A model generated the notes under the pieces. That model made no database searches and was not told where the DNA came from. It saw nothing but the letters and a program-made list of their open reading frames with translations. A program made the position numbers and the translations under genes. Below are positions 6,805-12,177 of a DNA stretch of 12,177 nucleotides, one piece after another. The stretch is from Gammaproteobacteria bacterium (GTDB taxonomy: Bacteria > Pseudomonadota > Gammaproteobacteria > Steroidobacterales > Steroidobacteraceae). Each line of letters opens with the position of its first letter. The first letter of the stretch is position 1. The DNA lies in contig JAFAVO010000115.1 in NCBI GenBank assembly GCA_019242385.1, positions 1-12,177 of the forward strand, read 5' to 3'.

Positions 6805-6879
6805 TCAGCGGTTAGCAATGTACATCGTGATTTCCATGCCGAACCGAAAATCAATAGCTTGTGGTGTTTCCCAGCGCAT
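6805..6879 (-). CDS. pqqA: PQQ precursor peptide PqqA
   Basis: A 24-residue peptide, the ribosomally made precursor of pyrroloquinoline quinone. It contains the diagnostic block FGMEITMYIANR, in which Glu16 and Tyr20 stand in the conserved E-x-x-x-Y spacing; these two residues are cross-linked by PqqE and become the PQQ backbone. Length matches the usual 22-26 residues. The ATG at 6879 is preceded by a good ribosome site (AGGAA on the minus strand, 6888-6892). The open frame continues upstream but that part has no PqqA resemblance. It is first in the operon, 98 nt before pqqB, and its own promoter should lie between 6893 and 7025, although no clear sigma-70 hexamers were recognised there. Confidence 0.97.
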   Translation of the reverse strand: MRWETPQAIDFRFGMEITMYIANR

Positions 6880-6887
6880 GGTCTGTC

Positions 6888-6892
6888 TTCCT
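6888..6892 (-). promoter_or_regulatory. Ribosome binding site of pqqA
   Basis: On the minus strand this reads AGGAA, with 8 nt to the pqqA ATG. It is a clear Shine-Dalgarno sequence in an operon where the later genes rely mostly on overlapping stops, and it supports the short 24-codon start. Confidence 0.75.
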
Positions 6893-6975
6893 GGTTGAGG
6901 TCGGGGTGGATCGAAGTGTCGGCGTGTATCCTTTCCCGGACAGGCGGGGGTGCGAAAGCAGATGATCATGAAAGC

Positions 6976-6998
6976 GGCCTCATGATTTTCATGAGGCC
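6976..6998. promoter_or_regulatory. Perfect inverted repeat in the pqqA / sensor kinase divergent region
   Basis: GGCCTCATGA (6976-6985) and TCATGAGGCC (6989-6998) are exact inverted copies separated by TTT. The hexamer TCATGA also occurs at 6966-6971, giving three copies within 29 bp. The element lies 97-119 nt upstream of the pqqA ATG and 28-50 nt upstream of the kinase ATG. It could be a dimer-binding operator controlling either or both transcripts, or a 5'-leader hairpin of the kinase mRNA. That it binds the neighbouring NarL-type regulator is inference. Confidence 0.45.
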
Positions 6999-7001
6999 AT
7001 C

Positions 7002-7013
7002 CGGCCCGGGCCG
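7002..7013. repeat. GC palindrome upstream of the sensor kinase
   Basis: CGGCCCGGGCCG is a perfect 12-nt palindrome ending 12 nt before the kinase ATG. No Shine-Dalgarno sequence is seen before that ATG, and this palindrome occupies the region where it would be. In a GC-rich genome such short palindromes are frequent, so this is only a possible structure. Confidence 0.25.
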
Positions 7014-7025
7014 CTCGAGCCACCG

Positions 7026-8372
7026 ATGAAGCTGCGCACCCGGCTGTATCTGGTGCTGACGGGCGTCACCACGGCATTTGTGGCGGTGCTGATCGCCGAT
7101 GAGGTCCGTGACGCGCGCTCCTCCGTGAGGGAGGAAATCGAAGCGGCCAACCGCGTGGCGGCGCACGTCCTCCAGAGCCTGATCCTCACCTATGCCTCCA
7201 CCGGAGGCACCCCGGCGGTGCAGAAGATGCTCGAGCAGCTCGGTCACGTGCGCGCCAACGACCTCATCCTGCGTGACGCCTCGGGCAAGCTCCTCTACTA
7301 CTCCCCTCCTCCGGTCTACAAGGTGGGACGGGAAGCGCCGGCCTGGTTCGTGCATCTGCTGGCGCCGCGACCTGCGCAGCAGGTATTCACGCTCGGCGAT
7401 GGCGCGCAGGTGGTGATCGCTGCGCAGCCCTCGCGCGCCATACTCGACGCCTGGGACGACCTGACGCGGCTGCTCGCGATCGCAGCCGCCATGATCGCGG
7501 CCCTGGGCGCGCTCGCCTTCTGGCTGGTGGACCGTGCGCTCGCGCCATTTCCGGTGATCGCGGCGGGACTCGAGCGGCTGCAGCGCGGTGAGCTCGGCTA
7601 TCGCCTGCCGCCGCTCCCTGGATTCGAGGCGCATGCCATGGGCGCGGCGTTCAATCGCATGGCGCAGGCGATGGAGGATAAGGTGCGCGCGGAGCGTGAC
7701 GCGCGCGAGGCGCGCGCCCGGCTCGAGGAGGGGCGTGAGCTCGCGCTGCTCGTCGAGCAAAGCGTCGAGGAGGAGCGGCACCTGATCGCCCACGAGCTGC
7801 ACGATGAGTTCGGCCAGTCGGTGACCGCGATCCGCAGCCTCGCCATGGCGATCGCGACCCAGTCGGCGGAGCCGGGCATGAGTGAGACGGCGCGGCTCAT
7901 CTCGGACGAGGCGGCGCGCCTCTACGACGCCATGCACGGACTCATCCCGCGGCTCGCGCCACCTTCGCTCGATTCGCTGGGACTCGCTGAGTCGCTCGAG
8001 ACCCTGGTGCGTGACTGGCAGGCTCGCCATCCTTCACCGCGTCTCGCCCTCCAGCACCAGCTGCTCCCCGATCTCGGCACCAGTGTGACGCTCGCCGCGT
8101 ACCGCGTGGTGCAGGAGGGGCTGGTGAATGCCGTGCGCCATGCACGTGCGCAGCAAGTGGCGATCGAGGTCACTGCCACCGAGGGGCGCCTGATGGTCTC
8201 GGTGAGCGATGACGGTGTGGGTCTGCCGCAGAACTGGTCGCGTCCGGGTCACTTCGGTTTGCGCGGCCTGAGCGAGCGCGTCGAGCGCCTGGGAGGGAGC
8301 CTCCAGGTGTGCAACCGCGCGCCGCGCGGTGTGTGTCTGCGCGCGGAGATTCCGCTGGCGGCCCGCACATGA
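7026..8372 (+). CDS. Membrane sensor histidine kinase (NarX/MoxY-like, HisKA_3 type)
   Basis: A 448-residue sensor kinase. Transmembrane helices at about 7-24 and 147-169 enclose a ~120-residue periplasmic sensor region, whose YYSPPPVYKVGREAPAWF stretch suggests the LapD/MoxY N-terminal domain type (moderate confidence). A HAMP linker follows (~170-222). The HisKA_3 phosphorylation site is HELHDE with His259 as acceptor. The ATPase domain has Asn368 in VQEGLVNAVRHA, DDGVG (395-399) and GLRGL (411-415). This architecture pairs with NarL/LuxR-type regulators, and the regulator gene overlaps this stop by ATGA. The gene is divergent from pqqA, so a role in switching PQQ-dependent alcohol or aldehyde oxidation is plausible. 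The signal is unknown. No Shine-Dalgarno sequence is evident, which may mean weak translation. Confidence 0.93.
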   Translation: MKLRTRLYLVLTGVTTAFVAVLIADEVRDARSSVREEIEAANRVAAHVLQSLILTYASTGGTPAVQKMLEQLGHVRANDLILRDASGKLLYYSPPPVYKVGREAPAWFVHLLAPRPAQQVFTLGDGAQVVIAAQPSRAILDAWDDLTRLLAIAAAMIAALGALAFWLVDRALAPFPVIAAGLERLQRGELGYRLPPLPGFEAHAMGAAFNRMAQAMEDKVRAERDAREARARLEEGRELALLVEQSVEEERHLIAHELHDEFGQSVTAIRSLAMAIATQSAEPGMSETARLISDEAARLYDAMHGLIPRLAPPSLDSLGLAESLETLVRDWQARHPSPRLALQHQLLPDLGTSVTLAAYRVVQEGLVNAVRHARAQQVAIEVTATEGRLMVSVSDDGVGLPQNWSRPGHFGLRGLSERVERLGGSLQVCNRAPRGVCLRAEIPLAART

Positions 8373-9004
8373 TTCGCGTGCTGCTGGTCGACGATCACGC
8401 GGTGGTGCGTACCGGCTTTCGCCTGCTGCTGCAGGCTCATCCGGAGATCAGCGTGGTGGCCGAGGCGGACTCGGGCGAGGCCGCGTACCAACGCTACCTC
8501 GAGCTGTCGCCCGATGTGGTGGTCATGGATCTGGCCATGCCCGGTATGGGTGGCCTCGAGGCGCTGCGCCGCATCCGTGCGCATCATCCGCAGGCGCGCG
8601 TACTCACCCTCTCCGCGCATGATGACCCGCTGCACGCGCGGCGCGCGTTGCGCGAAGGCGCCCGCGGCTTCCTCTCCAAGCGCAGTGCGCCCGAGGCGCT
8701 GCTCGAGGCCATCACTGCAGTGGCCGCAGGGCAGCGCTATCTCGATCTCAAGCTCGCGCAGCAGCTGGCACTCGGCGAGCTCGAGCATGCGGGCAAATCC
8801 GCGGTCGAGCAGCTGACCGAGCGCGAGTTCGAAGTCTTCATGCGCCTCGCCGGCGGAGCGAGCGTGCAGCGCATCGCCGAAGACCTGAAGCTGTCCGCCT
8901 CGACGGTGGGCACCCACCTCTACAACATCAAACAGAAGCTCGGAGCCTCGAACCAGGCCGAGCTGACCTTGATTGCCGTGCGGCTGGGACTGATCGAGGC
9001 CTGA
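8369..9004 (+). CDS. NarL/LuxR-family response regulator
   Basis: A 211-residue response regulator and presumed partner of the kinase just upstream. The receiver domain (1-120) has the acidic pair Asp8/Asp9, phospho-acceptor Asp54 in VVMDLAMPGMGG, Ser82 and Lys104. The LuxR-type helix-turn-helix (~147-205) shows LTEREFEVFMRLAGG, IAEDLKLSASTVGTHLYNIKQKL and a typical NQAEL segment. The ATG at 8369 overlaps the kinase stop (ATGA), indicating translational coupling; the open frame upstream of it lies inside the kinase gene and is not used. Homologous regulators (MoxX, ExaE, ErbR/AgmR, UvrY-like) act on alcohol oxidation or carbon metabolism, so control of the adjacent pqq operon is a reasonable but untested inference. 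Confidence 0.95.
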   Translation: MIRVLLVDDHAVVRTGFRLLLQAHPEISVVAEADSGEAAYQRYLELSPDVVVMDLAMPGMGGLEALRRIRAHHPQARVLTLSAHDDPLHARRALREGARGFLSKRSAPEALLEAITAVAAGQRYLDLKLAQQLALGELEHAGKSAVEQLTEREFEVFMRLAGGASVQRIAEDLKLSASTVGTHLYNIKQKLGASNQAELTLIAVRLGLIEA

Positions 9005-9018
9005 TGGCCGAGTGATGG

Positions 9019-9276
9019 CTAATGGTCGGCGAGCTCGCGGCTCACGGCCACGCGGCGCGTCAGGCGCTCGAGCGAGCGGCGCGCGGCGGCTTTGGCAATG
9101 TGCTTGCACCACAGCGGCTCACGCTGACCGTTGCGACGGCGAAACTTCTCGCAGTCGCACGTCCACAGGATGCGGTCATCCTGCGTGCGCAGCACTTGTA
9201 CCGTCCGGCTGGTGAAACTGTAGGTTCCGATGACTTCGTTCTGCGCCTCGCGGCGCCGCCGGAAGCGAATGGCCAT
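9019..9276 (-). CDS. Small SWIM zinc-finger protein
   Basis: An 85-residue basic protein containing a complete SWIM-type zinc motif CxCx(n)CxH: Cys40, Cys42, Cys57 and His59 in TCDCEKF...LWCKHIAKA. SWIM fingers bind DNA or protein and normally sit in larger proteins (SWI2/SNF2 ATPases, transposases, bacterial recombination-linked proteins). Here the finger stands nearly alone, with an Arg-rich N-terminus (residues 4-9) and a basic helical tail. The N-terminal half (VIGTYSFTSRTVQVLRTQDDRILW) reads as beta strands leading to the finger, as expected of the domain. The ATG at 9276 has only a weak AGG upstream. The gene converges with the response regulator 14 nt away and lies 78 nt after the PH-like/SHOCT gene on the same strand. 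No function is assigned. Confidence 0.75.
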   Translation of the reverse strand: MAIRFRRRREAQNEVIGTYSFTSRTVQVLRTQDDRILWTCDCEKFRRRNGQREPLWCKHIAKAAARRSLERLTRRVAVSRELADH

Positions 9277-9300
9277 GGGGCAAGCCTAGCGCAGCTGGGC

Positions 9301-9333
9301 TGTGGATTGCTTGTGGATTACTTGTGCACACGC
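9301..9333. repeat. Three tandem 11-bp units upstream of the SWIM gene
   Basis: TGTGGATTGCT (9301-9311), TGTGGATTACT (9312-9322) and the diverged TGTGCACACGC (9323-9333) form a direct array with 11-bp period, one turn of the helix. On the minus strand the middle unit reads TAATCCACA, one mismatch from the DnaA box TTATCCACA; the first reads CAATCCACA, with two mismatches. The array sits 25-57 nt upstream of the SWIM gene start, so it could be an operator for that gene. Confidence 0.4.
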
Positions 9334-9341
9334 TGCGCAAA

Positions 9342-9353
9342 CGCCGGCCGGCG
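9342..9353 (-). terminator. Possible weak terminator after the PH-like/SHOCT gene
   Basis: CGCCGGCCGGCG is a perfect 12-nt palindrome one base past the TGA of the PH-like/SHOCT gene, and TTT follows on the minus strand. The stem would be only about four pairs with a GGCC loop, and the T-run is short, so termination would be partial at best. Confidence 0.25.
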
Positions 9354-9354
9354 C

Positions 9355-9963
9355 TCACGAGGAGATGATCTTCGCCTTGATAGCCTCGTACTCGGCATCG
9401 GTGATCAGGCGGGCATCGAGCATCTCCTTGGCCTCCTTGAGCCGCCGCACCGCGTCACTCTCCCCGGCGGCCGCCGACGCGAGCGGTGCGCCACCCACCT
9501 GGATGCCGCCCGAGCGCGCCCGCAGCTCCTCCAGCTCCCGCACCCGGCGCTTCTCGCGCCACGCCTGGTCCTGCCCCTGACAGATGCGGTACACGGCCTG
9601 TGCCTGATCGCGCCGCAAGCCACTGAATTGCACCTGCTGCGAGCCACTCGCGCCGAGCGATGCCAGGTCGGTCGCCTTACCGGCGCGCACCGCGAGGTCG
9701 GCGCTCAACATGCCGACGCGCAGCGTGACCTCCTCGAGGTCCTGCCAGCGGATCGTGGTCACATCGAAACCACCGAGCAGCTTGCGCGTCAGCACGATGA
9801 GCCGCCCGCTGGTCGCGGCGACCAGCAGCCGGCGGTGCAGCAGTGCGAACAGGCGCATCTGGATCGCGTAGGCTTCGAGCGTCTCGCCCGGAATCAACAC
9901 CGAGCGCAGTTGCGCGAGCGGCTGCCCGAGTCCTGCCTCATCCATTGCCGGTGTGTCGCTCAT
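9355..9963 (-). CDS. PH-like domain and SHOCT domain protein
   Basis: A 202-residue protein. Residues ~20-127 are predicted to form a bacterial PH-like domain: alternating beta-type segments (IQMRLFALLHRRLLVAATSG, GRLIVLTRK, FDVTTIRWQDLEEVTLRVG) followed by a helix (RRDQAQAVYRICQGQ). A charged linker leads to a C-terminal SHOCT motif (~171-200), seen as RRLKEAKEMLDARLITDAEYEAIKAKI; SHOCT is a short oligomerisation helix pair often C-terminal to membrane or lipid-associated modules. No transmembrane helix or signal peptide is visible. A good ribosome site (AAGGA) precedes the ATG at 9963. It starts 32 nt after the DUF3014 gene on the same strand, so the two are probably an operon. Function is unknown; membrane-surface association or stress sensing is conjecture. 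Confidence 0.85.
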   Translation of the reverse strand: MSDTPAMDEAGLGQPLAQLRSVLIPGETLEAYAIQMRLFALLHRRLLVAATSGRLIVLTRKLLGGFDVTTIRWQDLEEVTLRVGMLSADLAVRAGKATDLASLGASGSQQVQFSGLRRDQAQAVYRICQGQDQAWREKRRVRELEELRARSGGIQVGGAPLASAAAGESDAVRRLKEAKEMLDARLITDAEYEAIKAKIISS

Positions 9964-9995
9964 GTCGGTCCTTCGCGGTCGGAGCGTGGAGTGCG

Positions 9996-10808
9996 TCAGC
10001 CCTTCTTGAGGATCTCGGCGCGGAATTCCCGCAGCTTGGCCTTGAGGATGCGGGCGTTCTGCGGACCCATGCGCATCAGCAGCTTCTGTCCGGCCGAGCG
10101 GTTTTCGAGGTTCGGGTCGGCGTACTCCCAGAAGACTTTCGGCTGCAGCAGCGGGATCGGCGCCGGCACCTCGGGAGTCTGCAGCAGATGGTCGATCACT
10201 TCCACCAGCCGGTCGTTGAAATACTTACCCGGGTAACCGAGGTCCTCGTACGCCTGCTGGAACAGCGGATAGAGCCTTTCATACACCACCGCGAGTGCTT
10301 TGACATCGGTTCCCTGCACGACCTTCACGAGCGGTGCGTAGCGCTCGAAGTTCGCCTCGCCGAGGGTCGTCATGTCGGCCCGTCCGGCGACCACGGCCTG
10401 TCCGGGGGTCGGCTTCACCGGGCGCAACTCCACCGCCACCTTGCGTCGCGGCAGGTTGTCGACCGTCACCACGATGTGGCGCACCACGTTCTGCGGGACG
10501 AGGAACTGAGCGATCGGACCGCGCCCGAGCACTCCGGCCAGCGAGTCGCGCACCACCGCATCGCTGTCGTTGAGCGCCGGCAGGGCAGCGGAGCCTGCGG
10601 CCGCTCCCGGGATGGGGTGCGCGATCGAGGGCTCCTCACTCGGGGCGGGCTGGGACGCGGCTCGAGGCAGCGGCGGCGCCTCGACGACCGGGCGCGCTCG
10701 GCCGGCGTACCAGTACCAGCCGCCGGCGGCGATCGCCGCGGCGACGACCGCGCCCACGAGCCACATGAGCTTGCGGCGCGAGGCGTCCTCGAGATCCTGA
10801 TCCCACAT
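9996..10808 (-). CDS. DUF3014 domain-containing, membrane-anchored protein
   Basis: A 270-residue protein assigned to the DUF3014 family. A short cytoplasmic N-terminus is followed by one transmembrane helix (about 14-34, LMWLVGAVVAAAIAAGGWYW), a Pro/Ala-rich spacer (~36-78) and a globular domain in the periplasm. Family-like stretches include LPALNDSDAVVRDSL (76-90), the RHIVVTVDNLPRRKV block (110-124), GEANFERYAPLV (150-161), YPLFQQAYEDLGYPG (180-194) and VFWEYADPNLENRSAGQKLLMRMGP (225-249). The ATG at 10808 follows a GGGGA ribosome site. Although the reading frame is open far upstream, that part is antisense to lhr. The gene is divergent from lhr and leads the PH-like/SHOCT gene. No biochemical function is known for the family. 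Confidence 0.85.
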   Translation of the reverse strand: MWDQDLEDASRRKLMWLVGAVVAAAIAAGGWYWYAGRARPVVEAPPLPRAASQPAPSEEPSIAHPIPGAAAGSAALPALNDSDAVVRDSLAGVLGRGPIAQFLVPQNVVRHIVVTVDNLPRRKVAVELRPVKPTPGQAVVAGRADMTTLGEANFERYAPLVKVVQGTDVKALAVVYERLYPLFQQAYEDLGYPGKYFNDRLVEVIDHLLQTPEVPAPIPLLQPKVFWEYADPNLENRSAGQKLLMRMGPQNARILKAKLREFRAEILKKG

Positions 10809-10979
10809 CGGGCGGTCCCCTACGGCACACTGCCGAAGCGGTAATTTACTCTTTTTCGCAGCTGCCGCGCCCGCGCGAGGCGGGTTCCATACAGTGCGCG
10901 GCGCAGGCTGCGCTGTATGCAGTGTGAATTCCCGCTGCGGTGGCTCCTCGCAGCGCTGCCACTGTGTTTCAATCCGCTC
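10809..10979. promoter_or_regulatory. Divergent intergenic region between the DUF3014 gene and lhr
   Basis: This 171-bp gap should contain both promoters. An A/T-rich patch (10841-10858) stands out in the GC-rich background, and on the minus strand contains GTAAATTAC, a possible -10 region for the DUF3014 gene, with no good -35 partner. CATACAG (10888-10894) and CTGTATG (10913-10919) are inverted 7-nt arms around an 18-nt GC-rich loop. No terminator or RNA gene was recognised. Confidence 0.35.
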
Positions 10980-12177
10980 ATGCCCGCCGACTTCCATCCT
11001 GCGGTCGCCAACTGGTTCGACCGTACCTTCGATGCGCCGACTCCGGCGCAGCGCGCCGCGTGGCCCGAGATCCTGGCGCAGCGCCACGTACTCATTGCCG
11101 CCCCCACCGGCTCCGGCAAGACTCTCGCGGCCTTCCTGGCCGTGCTCGATGAGCTGGTGCGCGAGGGGCTCGACGCCGACGGCACGCTTCCCGATGAGAC
11201 GCGCATCGTGTATGTCTCGCCGCTCAAGGCGCTCTCCAACGACATCCAGCGCAATCTCGAGTCTCCGCTGGCCGGCATCCGCGACGAGCTCGCCGCGCTG
11301 GCGCTGCCCGCGGTCGATATCCGCACCTTCGTGCGCACCGGCGATACCCCGCAGCACGAGCGCGCGGCGAGCGCCCGCCGCCCGCCGCACATCGTGGTAA
11401 CCACGCCGGAGTCGCTCTACATCCTCATGGGCTCCGAGTCGGGCCGGCGAATGCTCGCGAGCACGCGCACGGTCATCGTCGATGAGATCCATGCCATGGT
11501 CGCCTCCAAGCGCGGCGTCCACCTCTCGATCACCCTCGAGCGGCTCGAGGCGCTCGCCGGGCGCAAGCTCACGCGGATCGGGCTGTCCGCCACGCAGAAG
11601 CCCATCGATGAAGTGGCGCGTTTTCTGGTGGGCAGCGCCAATCTGCGCGCCGATGGCAGCGCCGCCTGCACCATCATCGACACCGGGCACGTGCGCGAGC
11701 GCGACCTGCAGCTGGAAATCCCGCCGGCGCCGCTCGAGGCGGTCATGTCGGGCGAGGTGTGGACGCAGATCTACGATCGCCTCGCGGAGCTGGTGGCCGA
11801 GCACCGTACCACGCTGGTATTCGTCAACACGCGCCGCCAGGCCGAACGCGTCGCACGCCATCTCACCGAGCGGCTGCCGGCCGGTCAGGTGACCGCGCAC
11901 CACGGCAGCATGGCCAAGGAGTCGCGACTCGACGCCGAGGCGCGCCTCAAGCGCGGCGAGCTGCGTGCGCTCGTGGCCACCGCCTCTCTCGAGCTCGGCA
12001 TCGACATCGGCGAGGTCGACCTGGTCTGCCAGCTCGGCTCGCCACATTCGATCGCCGCATTCCTGCAGCGCGTCGGCCGCTCGGGACATAGCGTCGGCGG
12101 CACTCCCAAGGGGCGGCTGTTCCCGCTGTCGCGCGATGATCTGGTCGAGTGCACGGCACTGCTGATCGCCGTGCGTC
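10980..12177 (+). CDS. lhr: Lhr-type ATP-dependent DNA/RNA helicase (3' end outside the window)
   Basis: The first ~399 codons of a Large Helicase-Related (Lhr) protein, a superfamily 2 helicase that translocates 3'-5' on single-stranded DNA and is linked to DNA repair. Visible motifs: Q-like FDAPTPAQ (17-24), Walker A APTGSGKT (41-48), YVSPLKALSNDIQRNL (78-93), IRTGDTP-like VRTGDTPQHER (118-128), TTPESLY (141-147), DEIH (168-171), GLSAT (201-205), VFVNTRRQAERVARHL, AHHGSM and the motif V/VI region ATASLELGIDIG...QRVGRSGH. The Lhr-specific SKRGVHLS follows motif II. The full protein is usually over 1,300 residues, so most lies beyond the edge. The ATG at 10980 fits the family start; an in-frame ATG at 10917 would add 21 residues with a hydrophobic stretch and is less likely. 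Confidence 0.93.
   Translation, partial: MPADFHPAVANWFDRTFDAPTPAQRAAWPEILAQRHVLIAAPTGSGKTLAAFLAVLDELVREGLDADGTLPDETRIVYVSPLKALSNDIQRNLESPLAGIRDELAALALPAVDIRTFVRTGDTPQHERAASARRPPHIVVTTPESLYILMGSESGRRMLASTRTVIVDEIHAMVASKRGVHLSITLERLEALAGRKLTRIGLSATQKPIDEVARFLVGSANLRADGSAACTIIDTGHVRERDLQLEIPPAPLEAVMSGEVWTQIYDRLAELVAEHRTTLVFVNTRRQAERVARHLTERLPAGQVTAHHGSMAKESRLDAEARLKRGELRALVATASLELGIDIGEVDLVCQLGSPHSIAAFLQRVGRSGHSVGGTPKGRLFPLSRDDLVECTALLIAVR

Noticed and set aside
6880..7023. Extended reading frame upstream of pqqA giving a 72-residue product
   Set aside because: The extension has no similarity to PqqA, crosses the inverted repeat region, and a strong ribosome site sits directly before the short ATG at 6879.
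9996..12089. A single ~700-codon minus-strand open frame spanning the DUF3014 gene and the lhr region
   Set aside because: Only the part from 10808 downward has family-like sequence, a ribosome site and a membrane helix. The upstream part is antisense to clear helicase motifs of lhr and is Arg/Gly/Glu-rich shadow sequence typical of GC-rich DNA.
1..12177. CRISPR arrays, tRNA or rRNA genes, insertion sequences, phage genes, or a defence system
   Set aside because: No repeat-spacer arrays, no cloverleaf-like or rRNA-conserved sequence, no transposase or integrase motifs. Lhr appears here without the MPE-family partners that would suggest a dedicated repair or defence island within the visible region.

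Overview
The window is GC-rich, densely packed bacterial chromosome with short intergenic gaps, GTG/TTG starts and 4-nt stop/start overlaps. The gene content (PQQ operon, Lhr helicase, a DUF3014 protein, a NarL-type two-component system) and the protein sequences suggest a gammaproteobacterium, perhaps of the Xanthomonadales/Nevskiales side. That placement is inference from resemblance only.

Layout. 138-1286 (+) is a membrane fatty-acid desaturase with an added C-terminal charged helical tail. 1382-2104 (+) is a YebC/PmpR-family protein, followed after one base by a GNAT acetyltransferase (2106-2624, +). A long minus-strand cluster then reads right to left from 6879 to 2639: pqqA, pqqB, pqqC, pqqD and pqqE (the complete core PQQ set), then a peptide deformylase and a DUF3224 protein at short spacing. 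Divergent from pqqA, a sensor kinase and a NarL/LuxR-type response regulator run rightward (7026-9004, ATGA overlap). The 146-bp divergent region holds a perfect 10-bp-arm inverted repeat. Next come three minus-strand genes: a small SWIM zinc-finger protein (9019-9276), a PH-like/SHOCT protein (9355-9963) and a membrane-anchored DUF3014 protein (9996-10808). The right edge carries the first ~400 codons of the helicase Lhr (10980 onward, +), cut by the window end.

How it works together. PqqA is the ribosomal precursor peptide whose conserved Glu and Tyr become the PQQ skeleton. PqqD presents PqqA to the radical SAM enzyme PqqE, which makes the Glu-Tyr C-C bond. PqqB acts at the hydroxylation stage and PqqC performs the final ring closure and oxidation. 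The divergent two-component pair is a plausible regulator of PQQ production, because related pairs (MoxYX, Exa/Era/Erb types) control PQQ-dependent alcohol oxidation elsewhere. No PQQ-dependent dehydrogenase and no pqqF/pqqG-type protease lies in the window.

The core systems here belong to known families. The parts worth a second look are the operon tail (deformylase and DUF3224), the inverted repeat in the pqqA/kinase divergent region, paired hairpins between pqqA and pqqB, the tiny SWIM protein, a triple 11-bp repeat beside it, and strong enrichment of the palindrome CTCGAG.
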